A stretch of 64,000 nt of DNA from Dipteris shenzhenensis (Eukaryota > Polypodiophyta > Polypodiopsida > Gleicheniales). The translations under genes were made by a program, and so were the position numbers. The stretch is from NCBI GenBank assembly GCA_047967505.1, contig CM106539.1; one strand, 5' to 3'. The notes under the pieces were generated by a model. That model saw nothing but the letters and a program-made list of their open reading frames with translations. It did not search any database and was not told the origin of the DNA. The first letter of the stretch is position 1; the number at the start of each line of letters is the position of its first letter. Positions 51,401 to 57,840 of the stretch are shown piece after piece.

Positions 51401-53553
51401 GGCTCCTCTTCAGAGTGAGGCATATTCATCCACTACATTGCACGATTTTATTTTTATTTTTTCCAGAGAAAAGTACATTGCAAGATAAATATGGTCAACT
51501 TTTAATAGGCTCCCACACAGACCTTTGGAAGCATAAGAGAGCTGCTGGTCTAAACAGGGGAGCAATAATTAACACAATGGGAAGAAGACCACCTAAACAA
51601 AAGTACAACGATTGAAAAATTAATCCAGAATGTATTAGACAGCCTTTGAGCACAGCCTAAGAGGGAAAGTGGCTTCCAACGGTACCACATTCGATCATAT
51701 GTATAAGAAATGAAAGAAAAATATCTATACGAAGAGATGGACATGGAAACACAAGTTGGGAAAAGAGTCGTAATCTTTGAATATGGCAAGCGCGGAAGAT
51801 GTAGCTCACATATGGGTCTAATGTAATGGATATCACGCAAGGCTTCAGCATCAATCACACTTGATCCTTTACCTCTATAGCCACTTCAACAGCTGCCTAG
51901 TGGAGATCTTGATATGCAGAGTAGAAAATCCGTAAAGGATTTTTGAAATTGAGAGAGTGTATATATACGATTATGTTCTCTTTGACATGTAATCTGCACT
52001 ACAATGAGCAGCTATTTAGAGCCACAGCAAGGAATTGACCTGTGCAACATCTGGCATAAAGTCCGGGAAAAACTTCATGAAACCTTGTAAAAGCCTTATG
52101 GATCAGGGATTGTTTTAAATATAACAGGATGAGGCAGGTAATAGAAGACTTGAACATTTAAAGAGTAGGATGCCCGCTCTCCATACATGTAGCATTTTTG
52201 TACTGCTGGGCAACGTTCAAAACTTCTTTCCATTCCAAGTCCTGTGTTTTTCATTCTATCATAATTTCAGACACACACACATTCCAATCAGGTAGAAATA
52301 CGACTTGAGATCATTCGAGTTTTACATACCTTGTTATCATCGTCATCTTCTGCAAGAATGCACAGGGTCGCAAGAGCAGTGCAACGCACCTGCTCTCCCT
52401 GTTTCAGACAGTCAACGATGATAGGTATCAAGCCAGCAGTTCGAACTTTGTGTTTATTGAGATTATTTTTCATGGATAGAACTTGTATATCCTTCAAACC
52501 ATGCAGCATGTCCTGCTGGGAGCTCTTGGAAGTAAGAAAGATGCTTGCGTTTTCAATTCGAGCAGTCTCGTTTCTTGCAGTCCATTCTTCAATGGTATGC
52601 CGGAGGGCTATGCTGGGTTTCAAGGTTGTACTCTCTAGTGCCTTTCCTGTCATAGGACAAACAGGTGGCCTGCCATTGTCTTTACACTCCCTGAACCATC
52701 GCTCAATGGCAATCCTTTCGTAGGTCTGCCCATTCTCTAATGTGACAGGATCCCGCATGACTGTCTTGGTCAAAGGGCATACAAATGCCTCATAAAGCGG
52801 CTCTACACGCTTCTGCTCACGGTGACGACTACTGTCATCTGAGAGGCTTGCCGAGTCGTTATTCTGCACCCAGTTGTCCACCATGTTTCCTAACATATCC
52901 ATCATTTGCAGATCATATGCCTCTGTTGTACCCTGTAAATCGTTCCTCAGGAGCTCCACCTGGAGTTTCAATGCACTAAGATTACGTGGAGCGTCCTCAA
53001 TCCCCACAGAGCGAGCAATGTCGAGCAACAACCCTGTTTGCAGATCTGGGTCATTTTGGAGGTGAACGCTGTCCTCGCTCAATAATTGACAAATCCGATC
53101 GTCCAGCTGTTTCACTTCAAAATGGGCCTGTTGCATGTCTCGGGAGAGTGAATCAATGACTGCTTTTGTATCTTCATGGCCCTGGACAGATGACAAGGGA
53201 ATGAGGCTCAAACTCCTTCCGATGTCATGAACCACGCTCTCTAGCTGCTGTGCGACAGACCTGCAGTGAGTGAGTAAATAAATCCGGCTCTTATTACTGC
53301 ATATGTCAATGAGATGATTTGCACAATCGACATCGCGCACCAATGCCTCCAAAATCTCGCGTATCATAGGCGAGCTATCCCTTCCCCTCTGCAGCTCAAT
53401 GCAAATCGGGACAATCCGTTCCAAATAACATGCCAATTGAATGAAAAAATCTTCCTCCACCAAAGCATTCCGTGCAGAGTTTGCAACCTCTGAAATTTTG
53501 TTTACCAGCGACTGCGCAAGTAAGACTGCGGCCGGTAATTCCACTCCTAGCAT
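23829..53553 (-). CDS. U-box/ARM-repeat E3 ubiquitin ligase (PUB42-45/SAUL1 type), 3 coding exons
   Basis: The spliced coding sequence is 53553-52330, 39322-39013, 25405-23829: 3111 nt, 1036 residues, close to the roughly 1030 residues of long-form plant PUB42/43 proteins. Residues 1-245 form a helical N-terminal region. Residues about 253-328 are the U-box (YEAFVCPLTK, RDPVTLENGQTYER, ERWFRECK, PSIALRHTIEEW). The rest is ARM repeats. The U-box recruits an E2 enzyme and the ARM repeats bind substrates or membranes; family members act in senescence, cell-death and immune signalling (family knowledge). Junctions are clean: donor AAG/GTATGT at 52330 (phase 0), acceptor TTCCAG at 39323-39328, donor GAAG/GTAATA at 39013 (phase 1), acceptor GTAG at 25406. 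The start is the first in-frame ATG after an in-frame stop at 53617. Oddities are two 13-kb introns full of retroelements and a 24-bp direct repeat at the stop codon. No frameshift is seen, so the gene looks intact. Which of PUB42-45 it is closest to is not settled. Confidence 0.92.
25440..27450. other. intronic stretch, nothing recognised
   Basis: Short open frames near 25.64-25.94 kb are antisense pairs without domains. A short CACGTGCGCGCACGCAAGC-like alternating segment lies near 26265. No transposon termini were seen. Confidence 0.4.
27480..28280 (-). pseudogene. copia-type gag fragment
   Basis: Reading on the minus strand, 28240-28130 encodes MPILNFGLVRMLDGDNYLIW then KSKIQSHLIAGALWEITKG, the start of a Ty1/copia Gag (UBN2/DUF4219-like region). 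A 72-bp direct duplication follows (28081 onward and 28009-28080), repeating KGIEVKLVDQKDAT as KGIEAKLADQKDAT. After a broken middle, 27769-27533 encodes LATLMLNKLSRSFNGLEKTL and SKPLTLEELGPLLLQEEARQ, the later part of the Gag helical domain. Zinc knuckle, protease, integrase and reverse transcriptase are absent to the left, so only the 5' part of the element remains. Confidence 0.75.
28522..28534 (-). promoter_or_regulatory. primer-binding site (tRNA-iMet type) of the copia fragment
   Basis: The minus strand reads TGGTATCAGAGCC, the standard plant retrotransposon site complementary to the 3' end of initiator methionine tRNA. It abuts a TG that would be the inner end of an LTR at 28535. A second, diverged site (AGGCTCTGATACAATG on the plus strand) lies about 50 bases to the left, near 28468. 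Confidence 0.75.
28535..29303 (-). mobile_element. putative 5' LTR of the copia fragment
   Basis: The segment starts TGTTATATAA on the plus strand next to the primer-binding site and may end at ...AAGACA near 29303, giving TG/CA ends. It contains TATTTATAGG and CTATAAATAG boxes usable as TATA signals. No second LTR copy was found nearby, so the outer boundary is a guess from the terminal dinucleotide. Confidence 0.45.
29310..30300. other. intronic stretch with minor internal repeats
   Basis: TTTGAATCTCTCGACTTAGT near 29508 recurs in similar form near 29630, each followed by a GAGTTA(C/T)AGCTT block, so a diverged direct repeat of about 120 bp is present. No gene was recognised. Confidence 0.4.
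30309..31028. repeat. three tandem copies of a 230-241-bp unit
   Basis: The anchor CACATAGCTGCACAACATTT starts at 30370, 30600 and 30841. Each unit also carries GTGATTGCCTCCTCCAATT, CTAGCACA and CAGGAACATGCCC. Copies differ by small indels and substitutions. No reading frame is conserved across the units. Confidence 0.92.
31167..32180 (+). pseudogene. LINE reverse transcriptase C-terminal fragment (LINE-B)
   Basis: 31167-31440 encodes ADDIAVFWDT followed by LAVGAHINRNKSNGFWI, the region at and after the YADD box (here the first residue is altered). After frame changes, about 31686-31860 encodes RNFLWSGPDGSVDTKAKVAW and LREGGLTIIDPDL, the conserved downstream LINE segment. A TAG interrupts this just after DPDL. 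Remaining frames to 32.18 kb are compatible with more of the same ORF2. It is truncated at the left, lacking the finger and first palm motifs. Confidence 0.75.
32346..32913. mobile_element. MITE-like element with short terminal inverted repeats
   Basis: The left end CATAGTTACATGAAAAC is matched, inverted, by the right end (reverse complement GCATAGTCACAAGAAACG). TGGATC flanks both sides (32340-32345 and 32914-32919), a possible target duplication. Both subterminal regions are rich in GAAACG/CGTTTC. Inside are two diverged direct copies of a roughly 165-bp unit (about 32488-32650 and 32655-32823). No coding capacity is seen and the superfamily is not assigned. Confidence 0.6.
32990..33406 (+). 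pseudogene. LINE reverse transcriptase finger fragment (LINE-B2)
   Basis: 33128-33382 encodes WKKGLVKLIPKKNLCESFAN, TLMPVIYKVVAKMVVDRIKG and QYGFIPPRHITDNIANAY, highly similar to LINE-A (19.8-20.07 kb). Upstream, DGLMVEFFLTYWDALNSAW is readable in the same frame, with a TAA at about 33125. The frame ends in two TAG codons (33380-33385). The homologous sequence continues as DVLLLQV to about 33406, where it stops abruptly against minus-strand copia sequence. Confidence 0.85.
33407..34290 (-). pseudogene. copia reverse transcriptase fragment
   Basis: Minus-strand frames encode, in order, EETFAPISRMTTI (about 34050-34010), KTAFLNGDLLEEVYVKQPLG and CKLNKALYGLKQSPLAWY (33975-33780), ILYVDDMLL (about 33720-33690, catalytic YVDD) and MLDLGMLHFYLGIQF (about 33630-33580). 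This is the Ty1/copia RVT_2 domain with several frameshifts. Integrase upstream is not recognisable, and RNase H is missing because the copy ends at the LINE junction near 33406. Confidence 0.85.
34300..35210. other. intronic stretch with unassigned open frames
   Basis: Minus-strand frames at 34383-34604 and 34840-35187 read through but show no domain I recognise. A degenerate 28-bp duplication (CCTTCCTACCAAGAAACACG and CCTTCCTGCCAAGAAACGTG) lies near 34884-34935. Confidence 0.35.
35222..35385. repeat. A-rich tandem repeat (AGATAAATTGCAAAAAGAAT type)
   Basis: Four to five imperfect copies of a roughly 25-42-base unit containing GATAAATTGCAAAAA and TTTCATT follow one another. Confidence 0.8.
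35390..38990. other. intronic stretch without recognised genes
   Basis: A minus-strand acidic frame around 35.4-35.7 kb (for example LELPDSSDGEQMEDDTV) looks protein-like but matches nothing I know. Plus-strand frames at 36.86-37.36 kb are Lys/Glu/Gln-rich and overlap each other. A C run of about 12 lies near 37819-37831. No transposon ends were seen. Confidence 0.35.
39013..39322 (-). CDS. U-box gene coding exon 2 (residues 409-511 plus one base)
   Basis: The 310-nt exon encodes MVIGETDAIRNCVKCL, ELSKFYPLCEKIGSVSGAI and NCDQNVRQMAENGRLQPLL. This is the ARM segment that in PUB43/44-type proteins directly follows the DDNK region of exon 1. The acceptor TTCCAG precedes it; the polypyrimidine tract is weak, and a GA-repeat (transcript sense) sits 28 bases upstream of the exon. 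The ATG at its first codon is coincidental, since the frame is continuous with exon 1. Confidence 0.92.
39351..39393. repeat. (TC)n microsatellite next to exon 2 acceptor
   Basis: About 21 TC repeats followed by a short TG run. In the transcript (minus) this is a GA-repeat 28 bases upstream of the exon 2 start. Confidence 0.97.
39430..41080. other. intronic stretch, nothing recognised
   Basis: Short frames only (for example 39999-40232, 40568-40762). At 40568-40762 a plus-strand frame encodes VGDHAYQSKLPHTSRFHNGF then PVSLLKPHVG, which faintly resembles the chromodomain-proximal end of Ty3/gypsy integrase (LxVGDxVLVKLP...YRLELP...HPVFHVSLLKP). This supports a small gypsy remnant on the plus strand with low confidence. 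Confidence 0.35.
40590..40762 (+). pseudogene. possible Ty3/gypsy integrase C-terminal scrap
   Basis: The translation contains KVGDHAYQSKLPHTSRFHNG, FPVSLLKPHVG in the order seen just before the chromodomain of gypsy polyproteins, where VGDxVxLKLP, a Leu/Pro segment and FHVSxLKP occur. The stretch is about 60 residues and stands alone. It could be coincidence, but the FPVSLLKP string is characteristic. Confidence 0.4.
41086..41242. repeat. (GT)n/(GC) alternating purine-pyrimidine cluster
   Basis: GT, GTGC and ACGC blocks near 41095-41136, 41155-41200 and 41226-41242 form an imperfect microsatellite cluster just before the LINE ORF1 remnant. Short frames on both strands here are artefacts. 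Confidence 0.85.
41265..42765 (+). pseudogene. LINE ORF1 (gag-like) remnant with duplicated zinc-knuckle unit
   Basis: Starting MAHGASFPVTAP at 41265, broken frames encode a Ser/Pro-rich N-terminus, then FLGKGLYFARCVNPDTVYDL, GAGFFAF, PWDPLFDPAKNLLRFCPVWV and GRVLYLPKLD, the DUF4283-type RNA-binding region of plant LINE ORF1. A CCHC-like knuckle follows (CYTF-QIGHFARSC). The block 42133-42300 is tandemly duplicated as 42301-42468, 168 bp each, in frame (56 residues). The second Cys of the knuckle is Phe in both copies. Frameshifts and a TAA near the start make it a pseudogene. No endonuclease or RT follows, so this is an ORF1-only fragment. Confidence 0.75.
42770..43030. other. spacer between LINE ORF1 remnant and polypyrimidine tract
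   Basis: No domain recognised; the open frame running in from the LINE ends at 42942. Confidence 0.35.
43039..43540. repeat. long C/T-rich polypyrimidine tract
   Basis: About 430-500 bases are overwhelmingly C and T on the plus strand (CCCTCC, CTCCTC, TCTCTC units), degenerating to the right. In the U-box transcript this is a purine tract. Apparent Pro/Ser-rich or Arg/Glu/Gly-rich frames are artefacts. Confidence 0.93.
43577..43779 (-). repeat. copia 3' LTR, 203 bp
   Basis: It matches the 5' LTR except for three substitutions. It carries AATAAA in transcript sense (43684-43689) and a perfect 26-bp palindrome at 43707-43732. Confidence 0.96.
43780..43794 (-). promoter_or_regulatory. copia polypurine tract
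   Basis: The minus strand reads AGGTGGGAGGT directly before the 3' LTR's TG. This purine run primes plus-strand DNA synthesis. Confidence 0.85.
43879..44223 (-). pseudogene. copia RNase H C-terminal part after premature TAG
   Basis: The same frame continues past the TAG with KCVALSTTEAEYVAATEACK, PVLHCDSQSAIMLAKNPVFH and ADLLTKSLPTERFAHCR, the conserved end of copia RNase H. The stop therefore interrupts, rather than ends, the original polyprotein. The true terminal stop is at 43879. Confidence 0.92.
44224..46611 (-). pseudogene. pol: copia integrase, reverse transcriptase and RNase H (N-terminal part)
   Basis: The 795-codon open frame contains the integrase zinc region (CDHCIFGKHS), catalytic core D, D, E (HTDLCEM, RSDNGGEY, NGVSERMNRT), and a linker. 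Reverse transcriptase follows (WVYKVKVDSN, ARLVAKEFKQEKGIDFDEIF, QMDVKTAFLHGDL, ILYVDDMLIAS with catalytic YVDD), then the start of RNase H (GFTDSDYAGNADNRKSTTGY). It ends at TAG (44224-44226) inside RNase H. Each catalytic residue visible is retained, consistent with the high LTR identity. Confidence 0.95.
46616..47257 (-). pseudogene. copia protease and GAG-pre-integrase segment
   Basis: After the knuckle and a Lys/Ala/Glu-rich linker, the frame encodes WLLDSGASFHVTP, the catalytic Asp motif (DSGA) of the copia aspartic protease, then VRHVPQIKKNLISTGLLDD and LWHSRLGHV, the GAG-pre-integrase segment. A one-base insertion at about 46616-46620 creates TAA and separates it from integrase. Confidence 0.9.
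47260..47985 (-). pseudogene. gag: copia Gag (frameshifted before the zinc knuckle)
   Basis: The frame starts MASGGSESSILNIKKLEGAH with NYALWAEQCLNVLLL, the N-terminal UBN2-type Gag domain, and runs through SLVFNVQAEKTSYGLWQRLE and FLLCTLPKSWDTFK, all characteristic of plant copia capsid proteins. Around 47.37-47.40 kb the reading shifts: the CCHC knuckle (CFYC, GKKGH, KSKC; C-x2-C-x4-H-x4-C) is encoded in a neighbouring frame at about 47240-47290. The open frame therefore ends in unrelated residues at 47254. A virus-like particle could form from the capsid part, but nucleocapsid function would be lost. Confidence 0.9.
47990..49541 (-). other. copia 5' untranslated leader
   Basis: No long coding frame. 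Next to the primer site the leader carries a 34-bp copy of LTR terminal sequence (49473-49506), a cluster of CCGTAC/GTACGG palindromes (about 49250-49335) and a GTACCTG-type tandem repeat (about 49140-49203). The proximal half is GC-rich compared with the rest of the window. Confidence 0.7.
49542..49554 (-). promoter_or_regulatory. copia primer-binding site (tRNA-iMet)
   Basis: The minus strand reads TGGTATCAGAGCC two bases inside the 5' LTR. It is complementary to the 3' end of initiator methionine tRNA, the usual plant copia primer. Confidence 0.95.
49557..49759 (-). repeat. copia 5' LTR, 203 bp
   Basis: On the minus strand it begins TGTTGGGGTAAAGG and ends in TCTCA. It contains an AATAAA signal (TTTATT at 49664-49669) and an imperfect 26-bp palindrome at 49687-49712. 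Confidence 0.96.
49765..50160. other. intronic spacer with (GT)n/(AT)n microsatellites
   Basis: A plus-strand frame at about 49765-49990 (YHVNLQLEVEYAGTRSLGYS) is open but unrecognised. GT, GTAC, ACAT and TA repeats occupy about 49997-50116. Confidence 0.5.
50161..51300 (-). mobile_element. uncertain decayed LTR-element segment
   Basis: Plus-strand GCTCTGACACCA at 50776-50787 differs by one base from the tRNA-iMet primer site (minus-strand reading) and is followed by TGTAAC. About 40 bases to the left, TCTAACA followed by a TTCCCTCCAAAC block resembles an LTR end plus polypurine tract (minus strand). TATTTATAGG and CTATAAATAG boxes near 50410 and 50490 resemble those in the LTR at 28.5-29.3 kb. 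The two flanks are not alike, so this is not a simple LTR pair. A heavily deleted element is the best guess. Confidence 0.35.
51300..52320. other. intron 2 sequence next to exon 1
   Basis: No transposon features were recognised. Short open frames are probably chance. A short CA run lies near 52272-52281. Confidence 0.4.
52330..53553 (-). CDS. U-box gene coding exon 1 (residues 1-408)
   Basis: The exon starts with ATG (MLGVELPAAVLLAQ) and encodes the helical N-terminal region, a polar linker (NNDSASLSDDSSRHREQ, residues about 231-247), the U-box and the first ARM segment (AGLIPIIVDCLKQGEQVR). It ends in EDDDDNK with donor GTATGT immediately after. An open frame continues upstream of the ATG to 53617 without another ATG, and that part contains the acceptor of the 5' UTR intron. 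Confidence 0.93.
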
Positions 53554-53568
53554 CTGGGCCGATATACT

Positions 53569-53681
53569 CTGCACACGACGGACGAAAAGATTTGTTCTTA
53601 GGCATGGAAAGGGGGCCTAGCTATCCGCATTTCCAAGGGAAACAGAGCCGGGGTGTCCAATTGGGGCGAAGGGCAACGTAC
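53569..53681 (-). other. 5' UTR intron of the U-box gene (113 bp)
   Basis: On the minus strand CAG/GTACGT at 53682/53681 is a strong donor. CGTCCGTCGTGTGCAG ending at 53569 is a good acceptor with a pyrimidine-rich approach. The exon upstream has no ATG open to the coding frame, so the intron lies in the 5' UTR. Confidence 0.65.
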
Positions 53682-53895
53682 CTGACCGGTGTTCGCAGGA
53701 TCCCGAAAGCCGGGGCTAGCTGGGAAAGCTGAATTGACGGATACGGAGATGGACAAAGAGAGAGCCGGCGGATCAGAGTTATTCAAACTGCAATCGATGG
53801 GCAACTAAGGAATGAATTGGGATTGGCGTGTGTATGAAGGAAGCAGAGGAGAGGAAGCGAGGCAGAGGATGATGATCATAGTGAATGACTGACTG
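53682..53895 (-). promoter_or_regulatory. 5' UTR exon with uORF and pyrimidine patch
   Basis: The minus strand holds a C/T-rich patch (about 53870-53838), common in plant leader regions. An upstream ORF runs from ATG at 53879-53877 to TAG at 53807-53805, 24 codons (MIIILCLASSPLLPSYTRQS..., hydrophobic N-terminus). A TATA-like GATAAATTT lies at about 53929-53921, which would place transcription start near 53895-53890. The TSS is an inference. Confidence 0.45.
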
Positions 53896-54480
53896 TGTCG
53901 TCGACCGGGGAGGGAAACAAAAATTTATCGTCGTTCGCTTTCTAAATACAACTCATGACAGGTGACGGAAGGCTGCCATTTCAACCTTTCCTTTTCTATT
54001 TGCCTCGTCAATACCTTTTTCATTGCCGGCCTAATATATTTCCTATCGGACGAATTTAATTGAGAGCCGGCTTTGCTTTGTGAGGCACTTAGAGCGCATT
54101 CCCCACCAGAGCATAAATCACGTTCCAACGTGCCCAACAATGCCCGCTATGGTCTTCCATTGTCAGAAGACCACTGGGGACGGACCTGCAATCCCAAGTT
54201 GTCTGTCTCTCCACCACCCTGCTCATTCGCATTTCTGAGATTGCTTATTACATTAAAGCCACAAATCCACCGGCTGGGAAGGTAGCTTTGAAGCCTAGCA
54301 CCGTAATGCCCGGCTGGAGAGGGGAAAAACCCATCTCTAGCGGGGCTTTGAAACGCCAGAGTCAGGCGTAGTGCACTCTTACACCCACTAGACGTCTCAT
54401 TCAGAACTCTTTCCCCCCACCTTATTTTTTCTCCGCCACCTCACTTGTCCACCCTCCGTATTACATGGAAGCGGCGAAGC
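53896..54480 (-). promoter_or_regulatory. probable promoter region of the U-box gene
   Basis: The region is directly upstream, more GC-rich than surrounding intergenic DNA, with no recognised gene or repeat. Apart from the TATA-like box, no motif is assigned. Confidence 0.35.
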
Positions 54481-54489
54481 TACCACGAC

Positions 54490-55990
54490 CTTGACAGACC
54501 CAGGCATGCGTGACTTGCCTTCGACCCCCACGCCTCTAGCTCATCTCCATAAGCCGACGAGTGCTCGATCTAGAGCTGCCATACCCATACCGGACGAAAT
54601 CAATCTATGTATTATGCATATTACCCTCACACCCAAAAAAAGACAACAGTTTTTTTTTACACCTAGTAGATTTAAATGCTCACCGTCTTCAAGAAATCCT
54701 CCCCAATTGTGTGACCTTGGAGGACAATGCCTAGAAGGTCAAAAAATTTTGGCAGGTGAGCAAACCACATCTCTCTCTCTCTCTCTCTAAAAAGATCCAA
54801 TGCACCCTCAAATCTCTTGATCAATTAGCTATGGGAATTCATTGCTAACCAATGCCTTGATGCTCAAGAGTTCTACTAAATTGCTGCTTTGCTAAGAAGG
54901 CTCAAACAAAGGATCTAGGAAGAGCTCATGATGGAGCACAACAAACACAAAGGCTTGTCTGCAACCAATTCAACGCAAAGGTCAAAGGTAATGAAGCAAA
55001 TCAAGCATGGAGAGCCGAACACAAAAGCAAGAGGTTCAATGGCAAACTTGATGCATTGAGGTATTGAAACTGTTGAAATATTGCAAGCAACCCAAAGCTG
55101 AATTGAAGCAAGGTCGAGTGTTGAGGTTCAAAATAGAGCTAGAGGGTTGATTTGATAGCAAACATAGAGGTTCAATTGTTGAAGATTGAAGCAGCAGTTC
55201 AAAGCTACATTGAGGTAAATCAAATGGTATCGATTTATTAAACATGATGCTTGATTGAAAACCAAAGCTTGAACACAACTTTTAATCGAGGTCCAAATAC
55301 AAAGTTCAATGTTAGAAGAAAAAGGTAGAAAGGCTTTTTTGAGTCCCGTTCGAGGGCATCATGGCACACCACAAACACACAGGTTCGATGTATTATTCAA
55401 AGAAACCAACGAGTAAAAGTTAAAGGCAATGAAATCACAGAGGTTGATTGAGAGAAGTAAAGGAAAAGTAGAGTCACGAGATGAAAGTGTGATGCCTAGA
55501 TCACTGAGATGTAGAGACGGGGCTATGTAGACACTCGACACATGGTAGCCAACTATGGAGCAAAAAATTACCTTAGCTCGCTCATGGAGGATCAAACCTG
55601 CAACCTCTATCTCCACAGCCCAAAGCTCCAACAACTACAAGATTTTTATGATCACTTTCATGGCATCTATGTGCCTCACTATTAGCAAGAGCAAGTTGCA
55701 CTTTTTTTGCATATTTACAAAAATAAGAGTAATGTCACACGCAATATTCATTATGGGGATACCATGGAGAGAAATAATGAACTTTTATGTAAATAACATT
55801 TTTCTTAATGTTTTTCAAAAGTTTTATTCTTATTTATCCAAGATGACATACCTTCGTTATGTACAGCACCACCATTATGGTCTACTCTTTATGACCCTTT
55901 TTTCTATGTTAACCAAGCAATATATGCCTTTTAAGATGGGTAACCATTTCACACTTTTGTCTCTGTCTAAATCTCATACTTAAGGACCTT
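54490..55990. other. intergenic stretch, nothing firm recognised
   Basis: Short frames (54491-54790, 55359-55634, 55555-55983) have no recognisable domains. A (CT)n run of about 10 repeats ends near 54788. On the minus strand at about 55583-55635 a GGTTGCAGGTTTGATCC segment resembles a tRNA B box, too degenerate to call a tRNA or SINE. Confidence 0.4.
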
Positions 55991-56180
55991 GTTTTATGTA
56001 TAAGAGGCAATAATTCCACATCAAGATATCAAGATAGGTAAACATTCTATAATTTTCTCATTTATACTAAAAAGATCTGTTTTGATTCAATCTTGACTTC
56101 ATTGAGTTTAGGAAATTGCCACGAGGGGATATCTTCATATAACAAATATATGAGGATTCCATAGAAATGTATGGCATCTG

Positions 56181-56326
56181 TGTCGTTGTGATACAACAAG
56201 GTATTTATCTATTTCAAAAAGATGCCACTTCACTAAGCACCAATGAAGTATGTGTCCTTGTGATACAACAAGGTATTTATCTATTTCAAAAAGATGCCAC
56301 TTCACTAAGCACCAATGAAGTATCAG
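56181..56326. repeat. 72-bp tandem duplication in left foldback arm
   Basis: TTGTGATACAACAAGGTATT begins at 56186 and again at 56258. The two 72-bp units are nearly identical. Confidence 0.92.
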
Positions 56327-57619
56327 CCATTTGGAAAGTATCATTTTGGGAGATCGTGTTCTAAAAGAATGGGTACAATACCATGAGAGAATATGTAACT
56401 ACTGTACTAATTTCTTCATACCACCTCTCGAGACAAGACTGAGAGTAAGTCAGTTACTACCTTTATGTTATGTATATAATTTTTGAATTTAATCTCTCTT
56501 AAATTATAGTACTTTTTTCTTTAGGTACTACGCCACAAAAAATGGGAAAATTAGATCTCAAACAACTCAATATGTGCCACCAGATGCTCCTTCCACAAAA
56601 CATTGATGTCTAAAATTTTGATTGGCAAAAATGGAATTTCCAATGTAAAAAAAAAGCTTTTTGCAATGCAAAAATATACTATTGCATTTACTTTGGATGT
56701 GCAAAAATAAAGTAGTAATGATTCCAAATTATTGGTACTATCCTATCTTTATATCTCTTGCTCATAGTCACCCTCAACACACATTGCATCTCCTATTTTG
56801 AATGCAACAAGCTTGTGTGTGTAAAAACAAATACTGTGAGCGTGTTGTATATGCTAATCCAAACAATACCTTCGCATCGCATTGGTTCCCCACTTAGTTA
56901 TAATCTAAGCACATTCTTTTTAGCCCATTAGTCATTCTATCATGCATGGCATACTTCTATTTGGGGGAGGTAAACAAACGTCATAAAATCACTTTAACCT
57001 TTCCTTACGTGAACGAATGCTATAGCTTTGCCATAGGAAGTGATTATGTCCCCCCTTAGATCTATACTCCTAGGGAGCTCACGTGAGTTACGATATTGTT
57101 TGGATTAGCATATATATCACGCTCGTCACTCATGCTATTTCCTATTACACATATAAGCTAATTGCATTGAAACAGGAAATGTTGTGTGTGTTGAGGATTG
57201 TGCGTATGAGTGACGATCTAGAGATAAGCATAATATCAATATGTTTTAGGAATCATTGATAATTCTTTATCTTCACACATCAAAATTAAAAGCATGTATA
57301 TTTTTTTCATTGCAAAAAAAAATTTTTAACATTGGAAATTCTATTATTTCCAATCAAAATGGAAGGAGCATCAGGTAGCACATATTGAGTTGTTTGAGAT
57401 CTAATTTTTCCATTTTTTGTGGCGTCGTACTTGAAGAAAAAAGCATAATAAATTAGGAGAGCTAAGATTTAAAAAGTACATAAATGCATAAAGATAGCAA
57501 CTCACCAACGTAGTGATTTTTCAGCTCTTGTCTCAAGGTGTGATGTGAAGAAACTAATATAATAGCTATGTGTTCTCTTATCATATTGTATTGATTCTTT
57601 ACACGATTTCCAAAATGAT

Positions 57620-57840
57620 ACATTCCAAGTGGTTGATTCTTCATTAATGCTTACTGTGGTGGGATCTTTTTTACAAAGATAAATACCTTGTTCTATCACA
57701 TGACACAAATTCCATACATTCTAAGTGGTTGATTCTTCGTTAATGCTTACTGTAGTGGGATCTTTTTTACAAAGATAAATACCTTGTTGTATCACATGAC
57801 ACAAATGCCATACATTCCAAGTGGTTGATTCTTCGTTAAT
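57620..57840. repeat. 96-bp tandem repeat in right foldback arm
   Basis: AAGTGGTTGATTCTTC occurs at 57627, 57723 and 57819. The intervening 96-bp units contain GATCTTTTTTACAAAGATAA and a TTGT(T/G)(C/G)TATCACATGACAC segment. They are the inverted relatives of the 72-bp units in the left arm. Confidence 0.92.

Larger units (their letters stand above)
39323..52329 (-). other. U-box gene intron 2, 13,007 bp (phase 0)
   Basis: The intron is bounded by GTATGT at 52329-52324 and TTCCAG at 39328-39323. It contains a TC microsatellite next to the acceptor, unassigned sequence, a LINE ORF1 remnant, a polypyrimidine tract, the full-length copia element and an uncertain LTR-like segment near 50.2-51.3 kb. 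Confidence 0.9.

Noticed and set aside
53396-53605. Minus-strand 69-codon frame starting MPKNKSFRPSC
   Set aside because: It overlaps exon 1 in another frame and spans the predicted UTR intron acceptor.
53682-53804. In-frame extension of the U-box protein through the upstream exon
   Set aside because: The reading frame joins in phase, but the exon has no ATG and a TAG at 53805-53807 precedes it. It is best read as 5' UTR.
55583-55635. tRNA gene or SINE on the minus strand
   Set aside because: Only a B-box-like GGTTTGATCC is visible; no cloverleaf stems or A box could be fitted.
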